Part shown: positions 30,856 to 41,719 of the stretch, piece after piece
Layout of the letters: each line of letters starts with the position of its first letter
Numbering within the stretch: position 1 is the stretch's first letter
Assembly: GCA_964569315.1 (NCBI GenBank)
Contig: CAZMUZ010000004.1
Span: 1 to 64,000, forward strand
Direction: 5' to 3'
Length of the DNA: 64,000 nt
DNA from: CADEFF01 sp964569315
GTDB taxonomy: Bacteria; Pseudomonadota; Alphaproteobacteria; Dongiales; Dongiaceae
Translations under genes and position numbers: made by a program
The notes under the pieces: generated by a model
The model's database searches: none
Told to the model about the DNA's origin: nothing
What the model saw: the letters and a program-made list of their open reading frames with translations, nothing else

Positions 30856-32577
30856 ATGGTCCACGCGGCACCGCTCATCACGACGATCGTCAGCGGTCTC
30901 GTGCTCGCCTTCGTGCTGGGCGCGCTCGCCGATCGGCTCCGCATATCGCCGCTGGTCGGGTATTTGCTCGCCGGGGTGCTGGTCGGCCCCTTCACCCCGG
31001 GGTTCGTCGCCGACCAGGGGCTCGCCCGCCAGCTCGCCGAGATCGGCGTCATCCTCCTCATGTTCGGCGTGGGGCTGCATTTCTCGCTGAAGGACCTGCT
31101 TGCCGTGCGCTGGATCGCCATCCCCGGCGCGGCCATCCAGATCCTCCTGATCACCCCGATGGGCATGGGGCTTGCCTGGTTCCTCGGCTGGTCGGCCGGC
31201 GCCGGGCTCGTCTTCGGCCTCTCCCTCGCGGTCGCCAGCACGGTCGTGGTCCTGCGCGTGCTGGAGCAGAAGCGCCTCGTCGACAGCGAAGCCGGCCGCA
31301 TCGCCATCGGCTGGCTCATCGTCGAGGATGTCGCGATGGTGATCGCGCTGGTGCTGCTGCCGGTGTCGATCGGGCTGCTCAAGACCGAGGGCGCGGCGTC
31401 GGCGGACCTGCTGCCGCTTTCGGAGATGCTGCTGCCGCTCGGCATCACCCTCGCCAAGATCGCGGCTTTCGTCGGGATCATGCTGCTGATCGGACGACGC
31501 ATCATCCCCTGGATCCTGCACCACATCGCGCATACCGGTTCGCGCGAGCTCTTCCGCCTCGCCATCCTCGCGATCGCGCTCGGCGTCGCCTATGGCTCGG
31601 CCGAGCTGTTCGGCGTGTCCTTCGCGCTCGGCGCCTTCTTCGCCGGGATGATTCTCAGCGAGTCCGAGCTGAGCCAGCAGGCCGCCGCGGAATCCCTGCC
31701 GTTGCGCGACGCCTTCGCGGTGCTGTTCTTCGTCTCGGTCGGCATGCTGTTCGATCCCTGGATCCTGGTCGAGGATCCCTGGGCGGTGGTGGCGACCGTG
31801 CTCATCATCGTGGTGGCGAAACCCGCCATGGCCATCGCGATCGGCGTCGCCTTCCGCCTCCCGGCCGAGGTCACCCTCATCATCGCCGGCACGCGCGCGC
31901 AGATCGGCGAGTTCTCCTTCATCCTGGCGGGGCTGGGCCTCAGCCTCGGACTTCTGCCGGAACATGGGCGCGACCTCGTGCTGGCCGGCGCGATGCTCTC
32001 GATCCTGGTCAATCCGATCTTCTTCGCCGTCACCGCGCGCCTCCGGCCGCGCTTCGAGCGATCGGCGGCCCTCGAGGACGGTCCGACCGAGCGGGCACCG
32101 GAGCTGCCGGTGAGCGCGCTCGAGGACCATACGGTCGTGATCGGCTCCGGCCGCGTCGGGAGCCTGCTCGGCGATGCGTTGCGGCAGGCGGGGCGGACCT
32201 TCCTCGTGATCGAGGACCGGCGCGAGCGGATCGAGCAGCTCCGCGAGGAAGGCATCGAGACGATCATCGGCAATGCCGCCTCGCCCGAAGTGCTGGCCGC
32301 CGCCAATCTCGGCAAGGCGCGGCAGCTCTTCATCGCCATTCCGAACGGCTTCGAGGCCGGACAGATCGCCGAGCAGGCGCGCGCCCTGAACCCGTCGCTG
32401 GAGATCGTCGCCCGCGCCCATTCCGACGCCGAGGTCGAGCATCTCGACAGCCATGGCGCCAATCTCGTCATCATGGGCGAACGCGAGATCGCCCGCGCCA
32501 TGATCGAACGCGCGCTCGATCGCACCTTGCCGGCGGCGGACCACGAACGCGCGCTGCCGCGGATGGAGCCCGCCTGA
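30856..32577 (+). CDS. CPA2 family monovalent cation:proton antiporter, YbaL/KefB-like
   Basis: A 573-residue inner-membrane antiporter. About 12 membrane helices span residues 5-405, with the CPA2 blocks ISPLVGYLLAGVLVGP, LAEIGVILLMFGVGLHFS, ASTVVVLRVLEQ and SVGMLFDP. An RCK_N (TrkA-N) domain follows at about 420-540, with the NAD-binding pattern VVIGSGRVGSLLGDAL and acidic VIEDRRE. It would exchange K+ or Na+ for protons under nucleotide control. The start ATG at 30856 has GGGGAG nine bases upstream. Domain order matches E. coli YbaL. No KefF-type partner gene is present. Confidence 0.92.
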   Translation: MVHAAPLITTIVSGLVLAFVLGALADRLRISPLVGYLLAGVLVGPFTPGFVADQGLARQLAEIGVILLMFGVGLHFSLKDLLAVRWIAIPGAAIQILLITPMGMGLAWFLGWSAGAGLVFGLSLAVASTVVVLRVLEQKRLVDSEAGRIAIGWLIVEDVAMVIALVLLPVSIGLLKTEGAASADLLPLSEMLLPLGITLAKIAAFVGIMLLIGRRIIPWILHHIAHTGSRELFRLAILAIALGVAYGSAELFGVSFALGAFFAGMILSESELSQQAAAESLPLRDAFAVLFFVSVGMLFDPWILVEDPWAVVATVLIIVVAKPAMAIAIGVAFRLPAEVTLIIAGTRAQIGEFSFILAGLGLSLGLLPEHGRDLVLAGAMLSILVNPIFFAVTARLRPRFERSAALEDGPTERAPELPVSALEDHTVVIGSGRVGSLLGDALRQAGRTFLVIEDRRERIEQLREEGIETIIGNAASPEVLAAANLGKARQLFIAIPNGFEAGQIAEQARALNPSLEIVARAHSDAEVEHLDSHGANLVIMGEREIARAMIERALDRTLPAADHERALPRMEPA

Positions 32578-32601
32578 AGCTCCCGGCGGCGGAGAAGGGT
32601 C

Positions 32602-33360
32602 CTATTTCCGCCCGGTGAAGCGCCGCACGCGCTCGGCCGCCTCGGGCCGCCCGAAGGACTCGATGGTGATGCGCTCCTCATGCTGGAGCGCGCGGGCGAG
32701 GCGATCGTCGAGCTCCGCCGTCATCAGCCGCTTGAGCCGGCCCACCGAGAAGCGCGATTTCTGCGCAAGCGTCGCCGCAACCTCGATCGCCTTCGGCAGG
32801 CATTGCGGCTTCGGCACCACCCAGTTGACGAGGCCGAGCGTGGCGAGGCGCGCCGCCGACTGGCGCTCTCCCAGCAGCAGCAGCTCCATCGCGCGCTGAT
32901 GCCCGATCGCCTGCGGCAGCAGATGGGTGACGCCGCCCGTCGTGAACTGCGCCCAGTCCATCTCCGGGAAGAAGGCGACGAGGTCGTCCGCCACCACCAC
33001 CAGGTCGCAATTCAGCATCCATTCGAAGCCGCCGCCGACGGCGAAGCCCGCGGCCGCGCCCACCACCGGCTTTTCCGCGAACATGAGGTCTCGGGTGATC
33101 TGCTGGATGGCGCGGATATGGGCTTCGCTCGCCGCGGCGTCGCGGGTCTGGATCTCGAACTCCTTGAGATCGTCGCCGGCGCAGAAGGCGCGCCCGGCGC
33201 CGGTCAGCACCACCGCGCCCACCGCCTTGTCGGCCATCGCCGCGGCGAGTGCCCGATGGAGATCGGCGAGCAGCGTGCCGCCGATTGCATTGAGCCGCTC
33301 CGGGCGGTTCATCGTGACGATGCCGACGTCGCCGCGTCGTTCGAAGAGGGCTGCGCTCAT
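32602..33360 (-). CDS. Enoyl-CoA hydratase/isomerase family protein
   Basis: A 252-residue crotonase-fold protein that hydrates or isomerises an enoyl-CoA. The oxyanion-hole segments are AFCAGDDLKEF and AAAGFAVGGGFEWMLNCDL; both catalytic glutamates of a hydratase appear to be in place (GGGFEW and FFPEMDW). The G-G-V-T-H-L-L-P segment replaces the more common G-G-T-Q-R-L. It overlaps the PaaK-like gene upstream by four bases (ATGA), so the two act together, probably activating and degrading an aromatic or fatty acid. Confidence 0.88.
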   Translation of the reverse strand: MSAALFERRGDVGIVTMNRPERLNAIGGTLLADLHRALAAAMADKAVGAVVLTGAGRAFCAGDDLKEFEIQTRDAAASEAHIRAIQQITRDLMFAEKPVVGAAAGFAVGGGFEWMLNCDLVVVADDLVAFFPEMDWAQFTTGGVTHLLPQAIGHQRAMELLLLGERQSAARLATLGLVNWVVPKPQCLPKAIEVAATLAQKSRFSVGRLKRLMTAELDDRLARALQHEERITIESFGRPEAAERVRRFTGRK

Positions 33361-34685
33361 CGCGAGGGACTCCGTTCGATCCAGTTGGTCTTTCCGGCGG
33401 TGCGCGGCAGGGTCTCGGCCGCCACCATCCGCACGCGGGCGGCGGCGCCGATCTGGCGCCGGATCGCGGCCTCGATCTTCCGCGCCGCGTCTGCCCAACC
33501 GGACTCCGCCGATCCGGCCGCAGCCTCCACCGTGAGCTCAATCCGGTCGTAGGGGCCGGGGCCGGCAAGCGCGATGCGGAAATGGCCGGTGCTGAGCGCC
33601 TCGAGCCCGGCGAGCACGGCCCGGACGGCGGTCGGGAAGACGTTGACGCCGCGCACGTTGAACATGTCGTCGGTGCGGCCGGTGACGCGGAATCGCCAGG
33701 CGCTGCGCCCGCAGCCGCAGAGGCCGTCGCCGGTCACGGTCAGGATGTCCCGCGTGCGGTAGCGCAGCAGCGGCTGGCATCGCTTGCCGAGATGGGTCGC
33801 GACGAGCTCGCCGACCGTGCCGGCGCGGATCGGCAGCCGCTCGCCGGTCGCGGGATCGAGCAGCTCCGCGAAGACCGCGTCGCCGGCATGGAAATGCAGA
33901 TCCTCCGTCGTCTCGCACTGGCTGCCGAGGATCGAGAGCACCTCGGAGAGGCCGTAATTCGCGTTGCGCACGCGGAAGCCCCAGACCGCCTCCAGCCGCC
34001 GGCGGAAGCTCGGATTGTCGAGCCCGGGCTCGCCGCCGAAGAGCGCCAGGGTGAGGCCGAGGTCGCGGGGCGCGATCCCGCCTTCCTCGGCCAGCAGCTT
34101 CTCGAGGAGTGCCGGATAGGACGGGGTGCAGGAGATCGCGTTGGCGCCGAGCTCGCGGATCGCTGCGATGAGCTCGCGGGTGTTGCCGACGCCGAAGGGG
34201 ATCACCGTCGCGCCCGCCGCTTCGAGGATCAGATGGTCCGTCACCCCGCCGGTCCAGAGGCAGTAATTGAGGCAATGCACCACGCGGTCGCCCGGGCGCA
34301 GCCCCGCCGACCGCATGGCGCGCGCGCCGACGGCGGCGGTCGTGGCGGCGTCCGACGCGGTCTGCGCCATCACCAGGGCGCGCCCCGTCATGCCGGAGGT
34401 CCGGTGCAGCCGGACGATCTCCGTCTCTGCGCAGGCGACATGCTCGCCATAGGGCGGGCGGCGCTCCTGGGTGAGGCGGATCGTCTCCTTCTCGGTCAGG
34501 GGAAGGGCCGCGATGCGGTCGAGATCCATCGGCGCCGCGAGGGCCGCACCGAGCCGTTCGCGATAGAGGGCGGAATTGCTGCCGAGATAGGCCCATTGCG
34601 CAGCGAAGCGCGTTTCCTGCAGCCGGCGCAGCGCGGCAGGGTCGAGGGTCTCGATCTCGGGATGCAGCAGGTCGGCGGCGGCCAT
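33357..34685 (-). CDS. Phenylacetate-CoA ligase-like AMP-forming enzyme (PaaK family)
   Basis: A 442-residue adenylate-forming enzyme. The PaaK-type phosphate loop reads LHRTSGMTGRALVMAQT, followed by DRVVHCLNYCLWTGGVTDH, SCTPSYPALLEKLL, LFGGEPG, NYGLSEVL and the C-terminal hinge RYRTRDILTV and GRTDDMFNVRGVNVFP. It should convert a carboxylic acid to its CoA ester with ATP; the acid is not identifiable. A four-Cys cluster-like stretch GLCGCGRSAW matches the zinc-binding-like loop of the family. The ATG at 34685 is preferred to upstream options, which code for an arginine-rich non-protein-like stretch. It is coupled to the enoyl-CoA hydratase. Confidence 0.88.
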   Translation of the reverse strand: MAAADLLHPEIETLDPAALRRLQETRFAAQWAYLGSNSALYRERLGAALAAPMDLDRIAALPLTEKETIRLTQERRPPYGEHVACAETEIVRLHRTSGMTGRALVMAQTASDAATTAAVGARAMRSAGLRPGDRVVHCLNYCLWTGGVTDHLILEAAGATVIPFGVGNTRELIAAIRELGANAISCTPSYPALLEKLLAEEGGIAPRDLGLTLALFGGEPGLDNPSFRRRLEAVWGFRVRNANYGLSEVLSILGSQCETTEDLHFHAGDAVFAELLDPATGERLPIRAGTVGELVATHLGKRCQPLLRYRTRDILTVTGDGLCGCGRSAWRFRVTGRTDDMFNVRGVNVFPTAVRAVLAGLEALSTGHFRIALAGPGPYDRIELTVEAAAGSAESGWADAARKIEAAIRRQIGAAARVRMVAAETLPRTAGKTNWIERSPSR

Positions 34686-34867
34686 GGGGATCGACGAGGG
34701 TGGGGAAAGGCCGATTACCCCATGGCGGGCGCGCGGAGGCAACCCGCTTCTCCGCCGGCGCCCGGGCCGGTGGAACGGCGCCGTTGCGAAGGCGCCCATG
34801 CGTCTTCGCAAAGGGCGTCTTCATCGTCGCGCGCCTTGCGAGAACGGGGAAAGCGCCGGGTGCTGCC

Positions 34868-36514
34868 TCAGGCGGCGATGCGGTCGGGCGGCAGCTCGAT
34901 GGTGACGGTGGTGCCCTTGCCGATCTCGCTCTGGAGGTCGAGGCGGCCGCCATGCAGCTCGGTGAGAGCGCGGCTGATCGAGAGGCCGAGGCCGCTGCCG
35001 GGCTGCTTCTTCGCGATATGGCTGTCGACCTGGCCGAACCAGGCGAGCGCCCGCGGGATGTCGTCGGCGCTGATGCCGATGCCGGTGTCCTGCACGCTGC
35101 AGGTGAAGGAGCCGTCCTTGCGCCGCTCGACCCGCACCGTGATATGGCCGCCGGGCTGGGTGAACTTGATGGCGTTCGACAGCAGGTTGAGCAGGATCTG
35201 CTTGAGGGCGCGCTTGTCCGCCTTGACCGGCGGGCAGTTCGACGCGACGACGACCTCGACCTCGACGCCGGCTTCGCGGGCGCGCTCGCGTACCAGCCGG
35301 ACCGTCACGTCGGCCAGCTCCTGCACGTCGACCGCTTCCTCGGCGAGCTCGAACTTGCCGGCCTCGATCTTCGACATGTCGAGGATGTCGGAGATGATCT
35401 CGAGCAGCAGCGCGCCGCTGTCGTGGATGTCTTGCGCATACTGGACGTATTTCTTGTGGCCGACGGGGCCGAAGAACTCGTCCTTGATGACTTCCGAGAA
35501 GCCCAGGATGGCGTTGAGCGGGGTGCGCAGCTCGTGACTGACATTGGCGAGGAAGGTCGATTTCGCCTGGCTCGCCACTTCGGCCTGTTCCTTGGCGCGG
35601 GTGAGGTCGACGTTGGTCGCCTCGATCGTCTTGAGGTGCGCGAGATTGATGGCGCGTGCTCGCTCGATATGCTGGATCACCAGCAGCGACAGCAGCGCCA
35701 TGAGACCGAAGCCGCCGAGGGTCGCCGGCAGCACACGGCCGATCAGCGCCTCGCCGGGCATCTCCGGCTGCCAGACGAGGGCGCCGAGCGAACGGCCGTC
35801 CTCGGCCGTAAGGTCGAGCCGCGCCTTCTGGTCGCTGCGCGGCGTCGGGGTCCAGGCGAGATCGGTGATCTGGTAGTCCGCCGCGAGCGCACCGAGATAG
35901 TCCGCGTCGAGCGCGCGCAGATAGATGAGGACGCTCGCGGGCTCGTCGCGGCTCGGCTTGCGGCCCGGGGTGGCGTAGGAGATGGCGGTCGCCGAAATGA
36001 GATGGGGAATGCCGTCGAAGTCGATCACGCCGGTGATCGGCATCGGCCCGTCTTCGGGCGCGAAGCCGGCGGCGGCGTTGGCGCGCGCATGCTCGACCAG
36101 GTTGAAGAGACCGGTCGCGTAGATCCGCTCGGGGTCGATCTCGGCCTGCTCGCCGTGGATATAGGCGAGCGACGCGGTGTTGTCCGCCCCGACGACGATG
36201 GCGGCGGTGACGCCGAACACCTCGGCGAGATAGGGCCCGAGCGCGTCGTCGGCCCAGGCCTGGTCGAGCTCCTCGACGATATAGGTCATCGCGTCGTCCC
36301 AGTAGGCATAGTCGACGTTCTGTCGCGCCAGGTCGCGAAGCCGCGCGCCGAGCATCGCCTGGGTGAGCTTGATGGATTTGTCGAGAGCGATCCTGTCCTG
36401 GCCGCGGGCGGCGACGATGGTGAGGGTGCCGACCGCGAGCGCGCCGATCAGCAGCAGCGCCACGACGATGAGGGCGGGCCAACGGGTCAGGATCGGCTTG
36501 AAATTCACGGACAT
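34868..36514 (-). CDS. Membrane sensor histidine kinase with CHASE4 domain
   Basis: A 548-residue sensor kinase. A membrane helix is at about 12-34, a periplasmic CHASE4 sensor at about 36-260 (signature NVDYAYWDDAMTYIVE at 67-82), a second helix at 264-282, a coiled linker, then HisKA with His327 (FLANVSHELRTPLNA) and HATPase with NLLSNAIKFT, DTGIGIS and GSGLGLSISR. No response regulator gene is adjacent. It is clearly related to the kinase upstream (36767-38242), sharing the same catalytic-core style, and both read in the same direction with a 252-base gap holding an inverted repeat. Confidence 0.92.
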   Translation of the reverse strand: MSVNFKPILTRWPALIVVALLLIGALAVGTLTIVAARGQDRIALDKSIKLTQAMLGARLRDLARQNVDYAYWDDAMTYIVEELDQAWADDALGPYLAEVFGVTAAIVVGADNTASLAYIHGEQAEIDPERIYATGLFNLVEHARANAAAGFAPEDGPMPITGVIDFDGIPHLISATAISYATPGRKPSRDEPASVLIYLRALDADYLGALAADYQITDLAWTPTPRSDQKARLDLTAEDGRSLGALVWQPEMPGEALIGRVLPATLGGFGLMALLSLLVIQHIERARAINLAHLKTIEATNVDLTRAKEQAEVASQAKSTFLANVSHELRTPLNAILGFSEVIKDEFFGPVGHKKYVQYAQDIHDSGALLLEIISDILDMSKIEAGKFELAEEAVDVQELADVTVRLVRERAREAGVEVEVVVASNCPPVKADKRALKQILLNLLSNAIKFTQPGGHITVRVERRKDGSFTCSVQDTGIGISADDIPRALAWFGQVDSHIAKKQPGSGLGLSISRALTELHGGRLDLQSEIGKGTTVTIELPPDRIAA

Positions 36515-36666
36515 GGCATTCGGTAACCGATGTCGATCCCAGTTCAGCGGGCCCGGGCGCGGTCTTCGAGGGTCGGCACGATCCGCCCGGACGGGGCGAT
36601 TATTCGCGGGCAAATCTTAAAAGAATCGAAATTACGAGGGGTTTGGGGAGATTCCGGGCCCTCGAC

Positions 36667-36685
36667 CGCCGACAGCCTGTCGGCG
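36667..36685. repeat. Perfect inverted repeat between the two kinase genes
   Basis: CGCCGACAG-C-CTGTCGGCG is a perfect 9+1+9 dyad, 81 bases downstream of the stop of the 36767-38242 kinase. It could be a terminator or mRNA-stabilising hairpin, though no U tract follows on the minus strand, or an operator for the downstream kinase gene. Nothing else is recognisable in this 252-base interval. Confidence 0.5.
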
Positions 36686-36766
36686 TTAATCTTTCCCGGA
36701 CCCTGGCGCCGGGCGGCCTCGGCGCCACGCGGCTCGGGCGGCGGGGGGACGCAGGTTTTGCGCCCC

Positions 36767-38241
<1,475 letters not shown>

Positions 38242-38242
<1 letters not shown>

Positions 38243-39192
38243 CACTCGCTTCCCCCTTCCGCCTCGCCATGGCGGCCCAACGCGTTCCGGCCGAGCGATG
38301 CGCCGTTCGGTATGTTGTCGACGCTACGCTGCCGCAGCACCTCGGGCGTGCCGATCGCCGCCATGGTTTCGCCTTCCGGCGCGACCGCCGGCGGCGCTTC
38401 GGATTCGCTCGCTGCGCCGCTGGCGGGCGCGATCTCGGCAAGGGCTGCCGCCGCCGCTTCGCTCGCGGCCGTCTCCTCGGGCCCGGTCGGGATCGACGCG
38501 GGCGCTTCCGGCGCCGGCGCCGCGGCGACCTCAGCGTCGGCGGCCTCGACCGCAGGCGCCTGCGGCAACGGCAGGGTCGCGAGCGCGGCGGTGCCGTCGG
38601 CCGGTACCGTCGGCTCGACCGGCGCGCCGACCTCGAGCTCCGCGAGCTGCCAGACGGATCGGGTATAGACCGCCTCGGTCTGCAGCACCGGATCCTCGTC
38701 GAAGGGATAGAGCACCAGGATCGGGCCCATGGTGCGCACGGTCAGATACTCCCCGTCCTTCTTGAGGGCGAGGATCACGTCGTGCGCGGCCGGGTCGCTC
38801 GCCGGGATCTCGGCCACATAGTCGTTGAGCGCGCTCGCGCGGATGGTGTCGCCCTTGGCGCCGACCAGCCGCAGCACGTCGCGCAGCAGCACGCCCTCGA
38901 ACTCGGAAACGCCGTGGGTCCAGGGGGTGCGGGTGCGCACCGTCACCATGCCGAGCGCCTGCAGCATCGCCACGTCGAAGAGCGCATGGGTGCCGTCGGT
39001 GGTGCGCTCGATATCGCCGCCGATCGTCAGCACCACCGGCCCTTTGGGCTGCGGCAGCCGCTCGCCGGCCACGGCGGTTCCGGTCGGCCAGAGACAGGGC
39101 CAGAGGACCAGGAGCAGCGCCGCCAGCCGCAGGCGACCTGTCGGCGAAAGCCAGGCCCGTGATGGCCAAGCCGGTGATGGATGGTACGCCAT
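38242..39192 (-). CDS. Periplasmic protein with oxidoreductase molybdopterin-binding (sulfite-oxidase-like) fold, plus long acidic Ala/Pro tail
   Basis: A 316-residue exported protein. Residues 1-43 are a signal (WLSPTGRLRLAALLLVLWPCLWPTG, partly shown). Residues about 48-190 match the Oxidored_molyb fold: PVVLTIGGDI, LFDVAMLQALG, RTRTPWTHGVSEFEGVLLRDVLRLVGA, VRTMGPILVLYPFD. The cofactor-binding cysteine of true sulfite oxidases is not visible, so it is probably a sensing or ligand-binding form. Residues about 200-316 are a low-complexity Ala/Pro/Glu tail of unusual length. It is translationally coupled to the downstream histidine kinase. The role as kinase partner is inference. Confidence 0.7.
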
Positions 39193-39506
39193 CGGCGAGG
39201 GGTCGCCCCTCCCATCTGCGCCGGGAAGCCTGATCTTAAGAAAGATAAACGATGCCGGTACGGCTTCCCCAAAACCGGTCCCAGCACCCCCCGAATCGAC
39301 CGGCCAGTTGGGATTCTAGGGCCAGAGTCAATGCAAATAAAACAATTTCTTACCCATGTTTGTTAACAACTTCCTCCATTCCTTACCGCAGTCGCCCTTG
39401 GCCTCGACCCCGGCGTCGGGATAAGTGAGGGCCGCGAAGGGCGCGCGCCAAACCGTCCCACCGGCCGGGAAGCCCCGGCCAGGAAATCCCAAGCGAAGAG
39501 CCCCTC
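39193..39506. other. Divergent intergenic region, 314 bp, with hairpin
   Basis: An AT-rich core at about 39325-39380 (AATAAAACAATTTC, TTTGTTAACAAC) contains likely promoters for the two divergent genes; GTTAAC is a small palindrome inside TGTTAACA. A perfect hairpin GGCCGGG-AAGC-CCCGGCC lies at 39463-39480, 26 bases before the oxidase ATG. No gene is seen. Confidence 0.5.
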
Positions 39507-40784
39507 ATGGCGGTCGAACCCGTCGTCGATTCCTACTATGCCGCGACCGCCAACCCCGCCCCGGCCCGCCCGCCGCTCGATGGCGATCTCAGCCTCGACG
39601 TGGCGATCGTCGGCGGCGGATTCACAGGGCTTTCGGCCGCGCTGGAGCTTGCCCGGCGCGGCTACAAGGTGGCGCTTTTCGAGGCGCGGCGGATCGGCTG
39701 GGGCGCCTCGGGCCGCAATGGCGGGCAGCTCAATACCGGCTACCGCATGGGCCCGGCGGCGCTGGTCGAAACCTTCGGCGAGGCCGAGGCGAAGCGGCTC
39801 TGGGCGATCGCCGAGGAGGCGAAGCATCTGATCCTCGACCGGGTGCGGGAACATGCGATCCCGTGCGACCTCAAGCGCGGCTCGCTCTACGCCGCGGTCA
39901 AGGATGCCGACCTGCCGGAGATCGAGGCGGACCTCGAGGTCGAACGCCGCGTCTTCGGCTACTGCCATGGCCGGCCGCTCGATCGCCGGGAAATGGCGGA
40001 GCGGCTCGGCACGGCGCTCTATCGCGGCGGCCGCGCCGATCCGAACGGCGCGCATCTTCATCCGCTGAACTACGCCCTCGGCCTCGCCCGGGCTGCGGAG
40101 GCGGCCGGCGCCACGCTTTACGAGGCGAGCCGCGTGACGCGCGTCGATCCCAAGGGGCATGGCCTCACCACCGAGCGCGGGCAGGTGAAGGCGCGCCATG
40201 TGCTGCTCTGCTGCAACGGCTATCTCGAGGGGCTGATGTCGCCGCTCGCGGCCAAGATCCTGCCGATCTCGAACTACATCATCGCGACCGAGCCGCTCGG
40301 CGAGGCGGCGGCGCGCGCGCTCATCCGGGACGACGTCGCGGTCTGCGACAGCAAGTTCGTGGTGAGCTACTACCGCCTCTCGGCCGACCATCGCCTGCTG
40401 TTCGGCGGCGGCGAGGTCTATACGCGGCGCGACCCGCACGACATCAAGGCCTTCGTGCGGCCCTACATGCTGAAGGTCTATCCGCAGCTTGCCAAGGCGC
40501 GGATCGACTATGGCTGGGGCGGCCGGCTCGCCATCACCATGAACCGCCTGCCGCATCTGGGCCGGCTCGCGCCGGACCTTTTCTTCGCGCAAGGCTATTC
40601 CGGCCAGGGCGTCGCCCTCACCGGCATCGCCGGCAAGCTGATGGCGGAGGCGATCGCCGGCACGGCCGAACGCTTCGACGTCATGGCGCGGCTGCCCCAT
40701 CGCAGCTTCCCCGGCGGCCGGCTGCTGCGCCATCCGGCGCAGATCCTGGGCATGCTGTTCTACAGCCTGCGCGACCGTCTCTAG
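39507..40784 (+). CDS. FAD-dependent amine oxidoreductase, gamma-glutamylputrescine oxidase (PuuB/OrdL)-like
   Basis: A 425-residue DAO-family flavoenzyme. The FAD dinucleotide-binding motif is VAIVGGGFTGLSAALELARRG at about 32-52, followed by RRIGWGASGRNGGQL, a hallmark of the OrdL/PuuB group, and near the end YGWGGRLAITMNRLPHLGRL and GYSGQGVALTGIAGKL. PuuB oxidises gamma-glutamylputrescine to the aldehyde. A PuuA-like synthetase and a Pot-type transporter lie 6-12 kb away, which supports a role in amine catabolism, but related enzymes act on other N-alkyl amino acids. The start at 39507 gives the typical N-terminus (SYYAATAN). Confidence 0.82.
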   Translation: MAVEPVVDSYYAATANPAPARPPLDGDLSLDVAIVGGGFTGLSAALELARRGYKVALFEARRIGWGASGRNGGQLNTGYRMGPAALVETFGEAEAKRLWAIAEEAKHLILDRVREHAIPCDLKRGSLYAAVKDADLPEIEADLEVERRVFGYCHGRPLDRREMAERLGTALYRGGRADPNGAHLHPLNYALGLARAAEAAGATLYEASRVTRVDPKGHGLTTERGQVKARHVLLCCNGYLEGLMSPLAAKILPISNYIIATEPLGEAAARALIRDDVAVCDSKFVVSYYRLSADHRLLFGGGEVYTRRDPHDIKAFVRPYMLKVYPQLAKARIDYGWGGRLAITMNRLPHLGRLAPDLFFAQGYSGQGVALTGIAGKLMAEAIAGTAERFDVMARLPHRSFPGGRLLRHPAQILGMLFYSLRDRL

Positions 40785-40915
40785 TGCCGCGAAGCGGCTG
40801 CGGCGGCCGGATTTGCAGGCCGGTTGATCTTGTCGGACGGATGGGGTTTGCTGCGCCCGGTTTGGCGGTTCCCTTGGACGAACGCGCCCGCCCGCGGGGG
40901 GATTCCGGACGCAAG

Positions 40916-41719
40916 ATGCAGCCGCTGACGAGCTTCCCGCTGGCCGCCCGGCGCGCCATTCGCGGCGTGCTCATCGACATCGACGACACGCTCTCGAGCG
41001 ACGGCCGCCTGACCGCCGCCGCCTATGGCGCACTCGAGGCGTTGCAGGCGGCGGGTTTCATCGTGATCCCGATCACCGGGCGTCCCGCGGGCTGGTGCGA
41101 CATGATCGCCCGCTTCTGGCCGGTCGATGCGGTGGTAGGCGAGAACGGCGCCTTCTATTTTCGCTACGACCGCGCGCAACGGAAACTGCAGCAGCGCTTC
41201 CTCGATGACGCGGCGACTCGCGCGGAAAAGCGCCTGCGGCTGGAAGCGCTCGGCCGGCAGATCCTGGCCGCCGTGCCCGGTGCTGCGCTCGCGTCGGACC
41301 AGCGCTATCGGGAGAGCGATCTCGCCATCGACTATTGCGAGGACGTGGCGCGGCTCGATGCGCCGGCGATCGACCGCATCCTCGCCCTTTTCCACCAGGC
41401 CGGCGCCACCGCGAAGCTGAGCTCGATCCATGTCAATGGCTGGTTCGGGGACTACGACAAGCTCGGCATGACGCAGCGCCTCCTGCGCGAGGTGTTCGCG
41501 ACCGACCTCGCCGCCGAGCGCGAGCGCTTCGTCTTCGCCGGCGATTCGCCGAACGACCAGCCGATGTTCGCCTTCTTCCCGCATGCCGTCGGCGTCGCCA
41601 ACGTGGCCGATTTCGCCGGCCGCCTGACCCAGCCGCCGCGCTACGTCACCAGAGGCCGCGGCGGCGAAGGGTTCGCCGAGCTCGCCCGTGCCCTCATCGA
41701 GGCGAAGGGCGCCCGATGA
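40916..41719 (+). CDS. HAD-IIB family hydrolase (mannosyl-3-phosphoglycerate / sucrose phosphatase-like)
   Basis: A 267-residue HAD-superfamily phosphatase of the Cof type. Motif I is DIDDTLSSDG with Asp21 as nucleophile and Asp23 as acid, motif II is the Thr of PITGRPAGW, and motif IV is FAGDSPNDQPMF. The cap contains WPVDAVVGENGAFYF. It dephosphorylates a small, probably sugar-like phosphate; substrate unknown. ATG at 40916 is used. The stop overlaps the next start (ATGA), so it is coupled to the first EamA gene. Confidence 0.85.
   Translation: MQPLTSFPLAARRAIRGVLIDIDDTLSSDGRLTAAAYGALEALQAAGFIVIPITGRPAGWCDMIARFWPVDAVVGENGAFYFRYDRAQRKLQQRFLDDAATRAEKRLRLEALGRQILAAVPGAALASDQRYRESDLAIDYCEDVARLDAPAIDRILALFHQAGATAKLSSIHVNGWFGDYDKLGMTQRLLREVFATDLAAERERFVFAGDSPNDQPMFAFFPHAVGVANVADFAGRLTQPPRYVTRGRGGEGFAELARALIEAKGAR

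Noticed and set aside
29526..31565. 679-codon minus-strand open frame over the DUF6766 and antiporter genes
   Set aside because: Low-complexity Arg/Ser-rich translation without motifs; the plus-strand genes explain the region.
30310..32544. 744-codon minus-strand open frame, His/Glu/Asp/Arg-rich
   Set aside because: Looks superficially like a metal-binding repeat protein, but it is the antisense of the antiporter helices and has no start signal.
36667..36685. Classical Rho-independent terminator
   Set aside because: The dyad is perfect but no run of U follows on the strand being transcribed, so only an inverted repeat is recorded.
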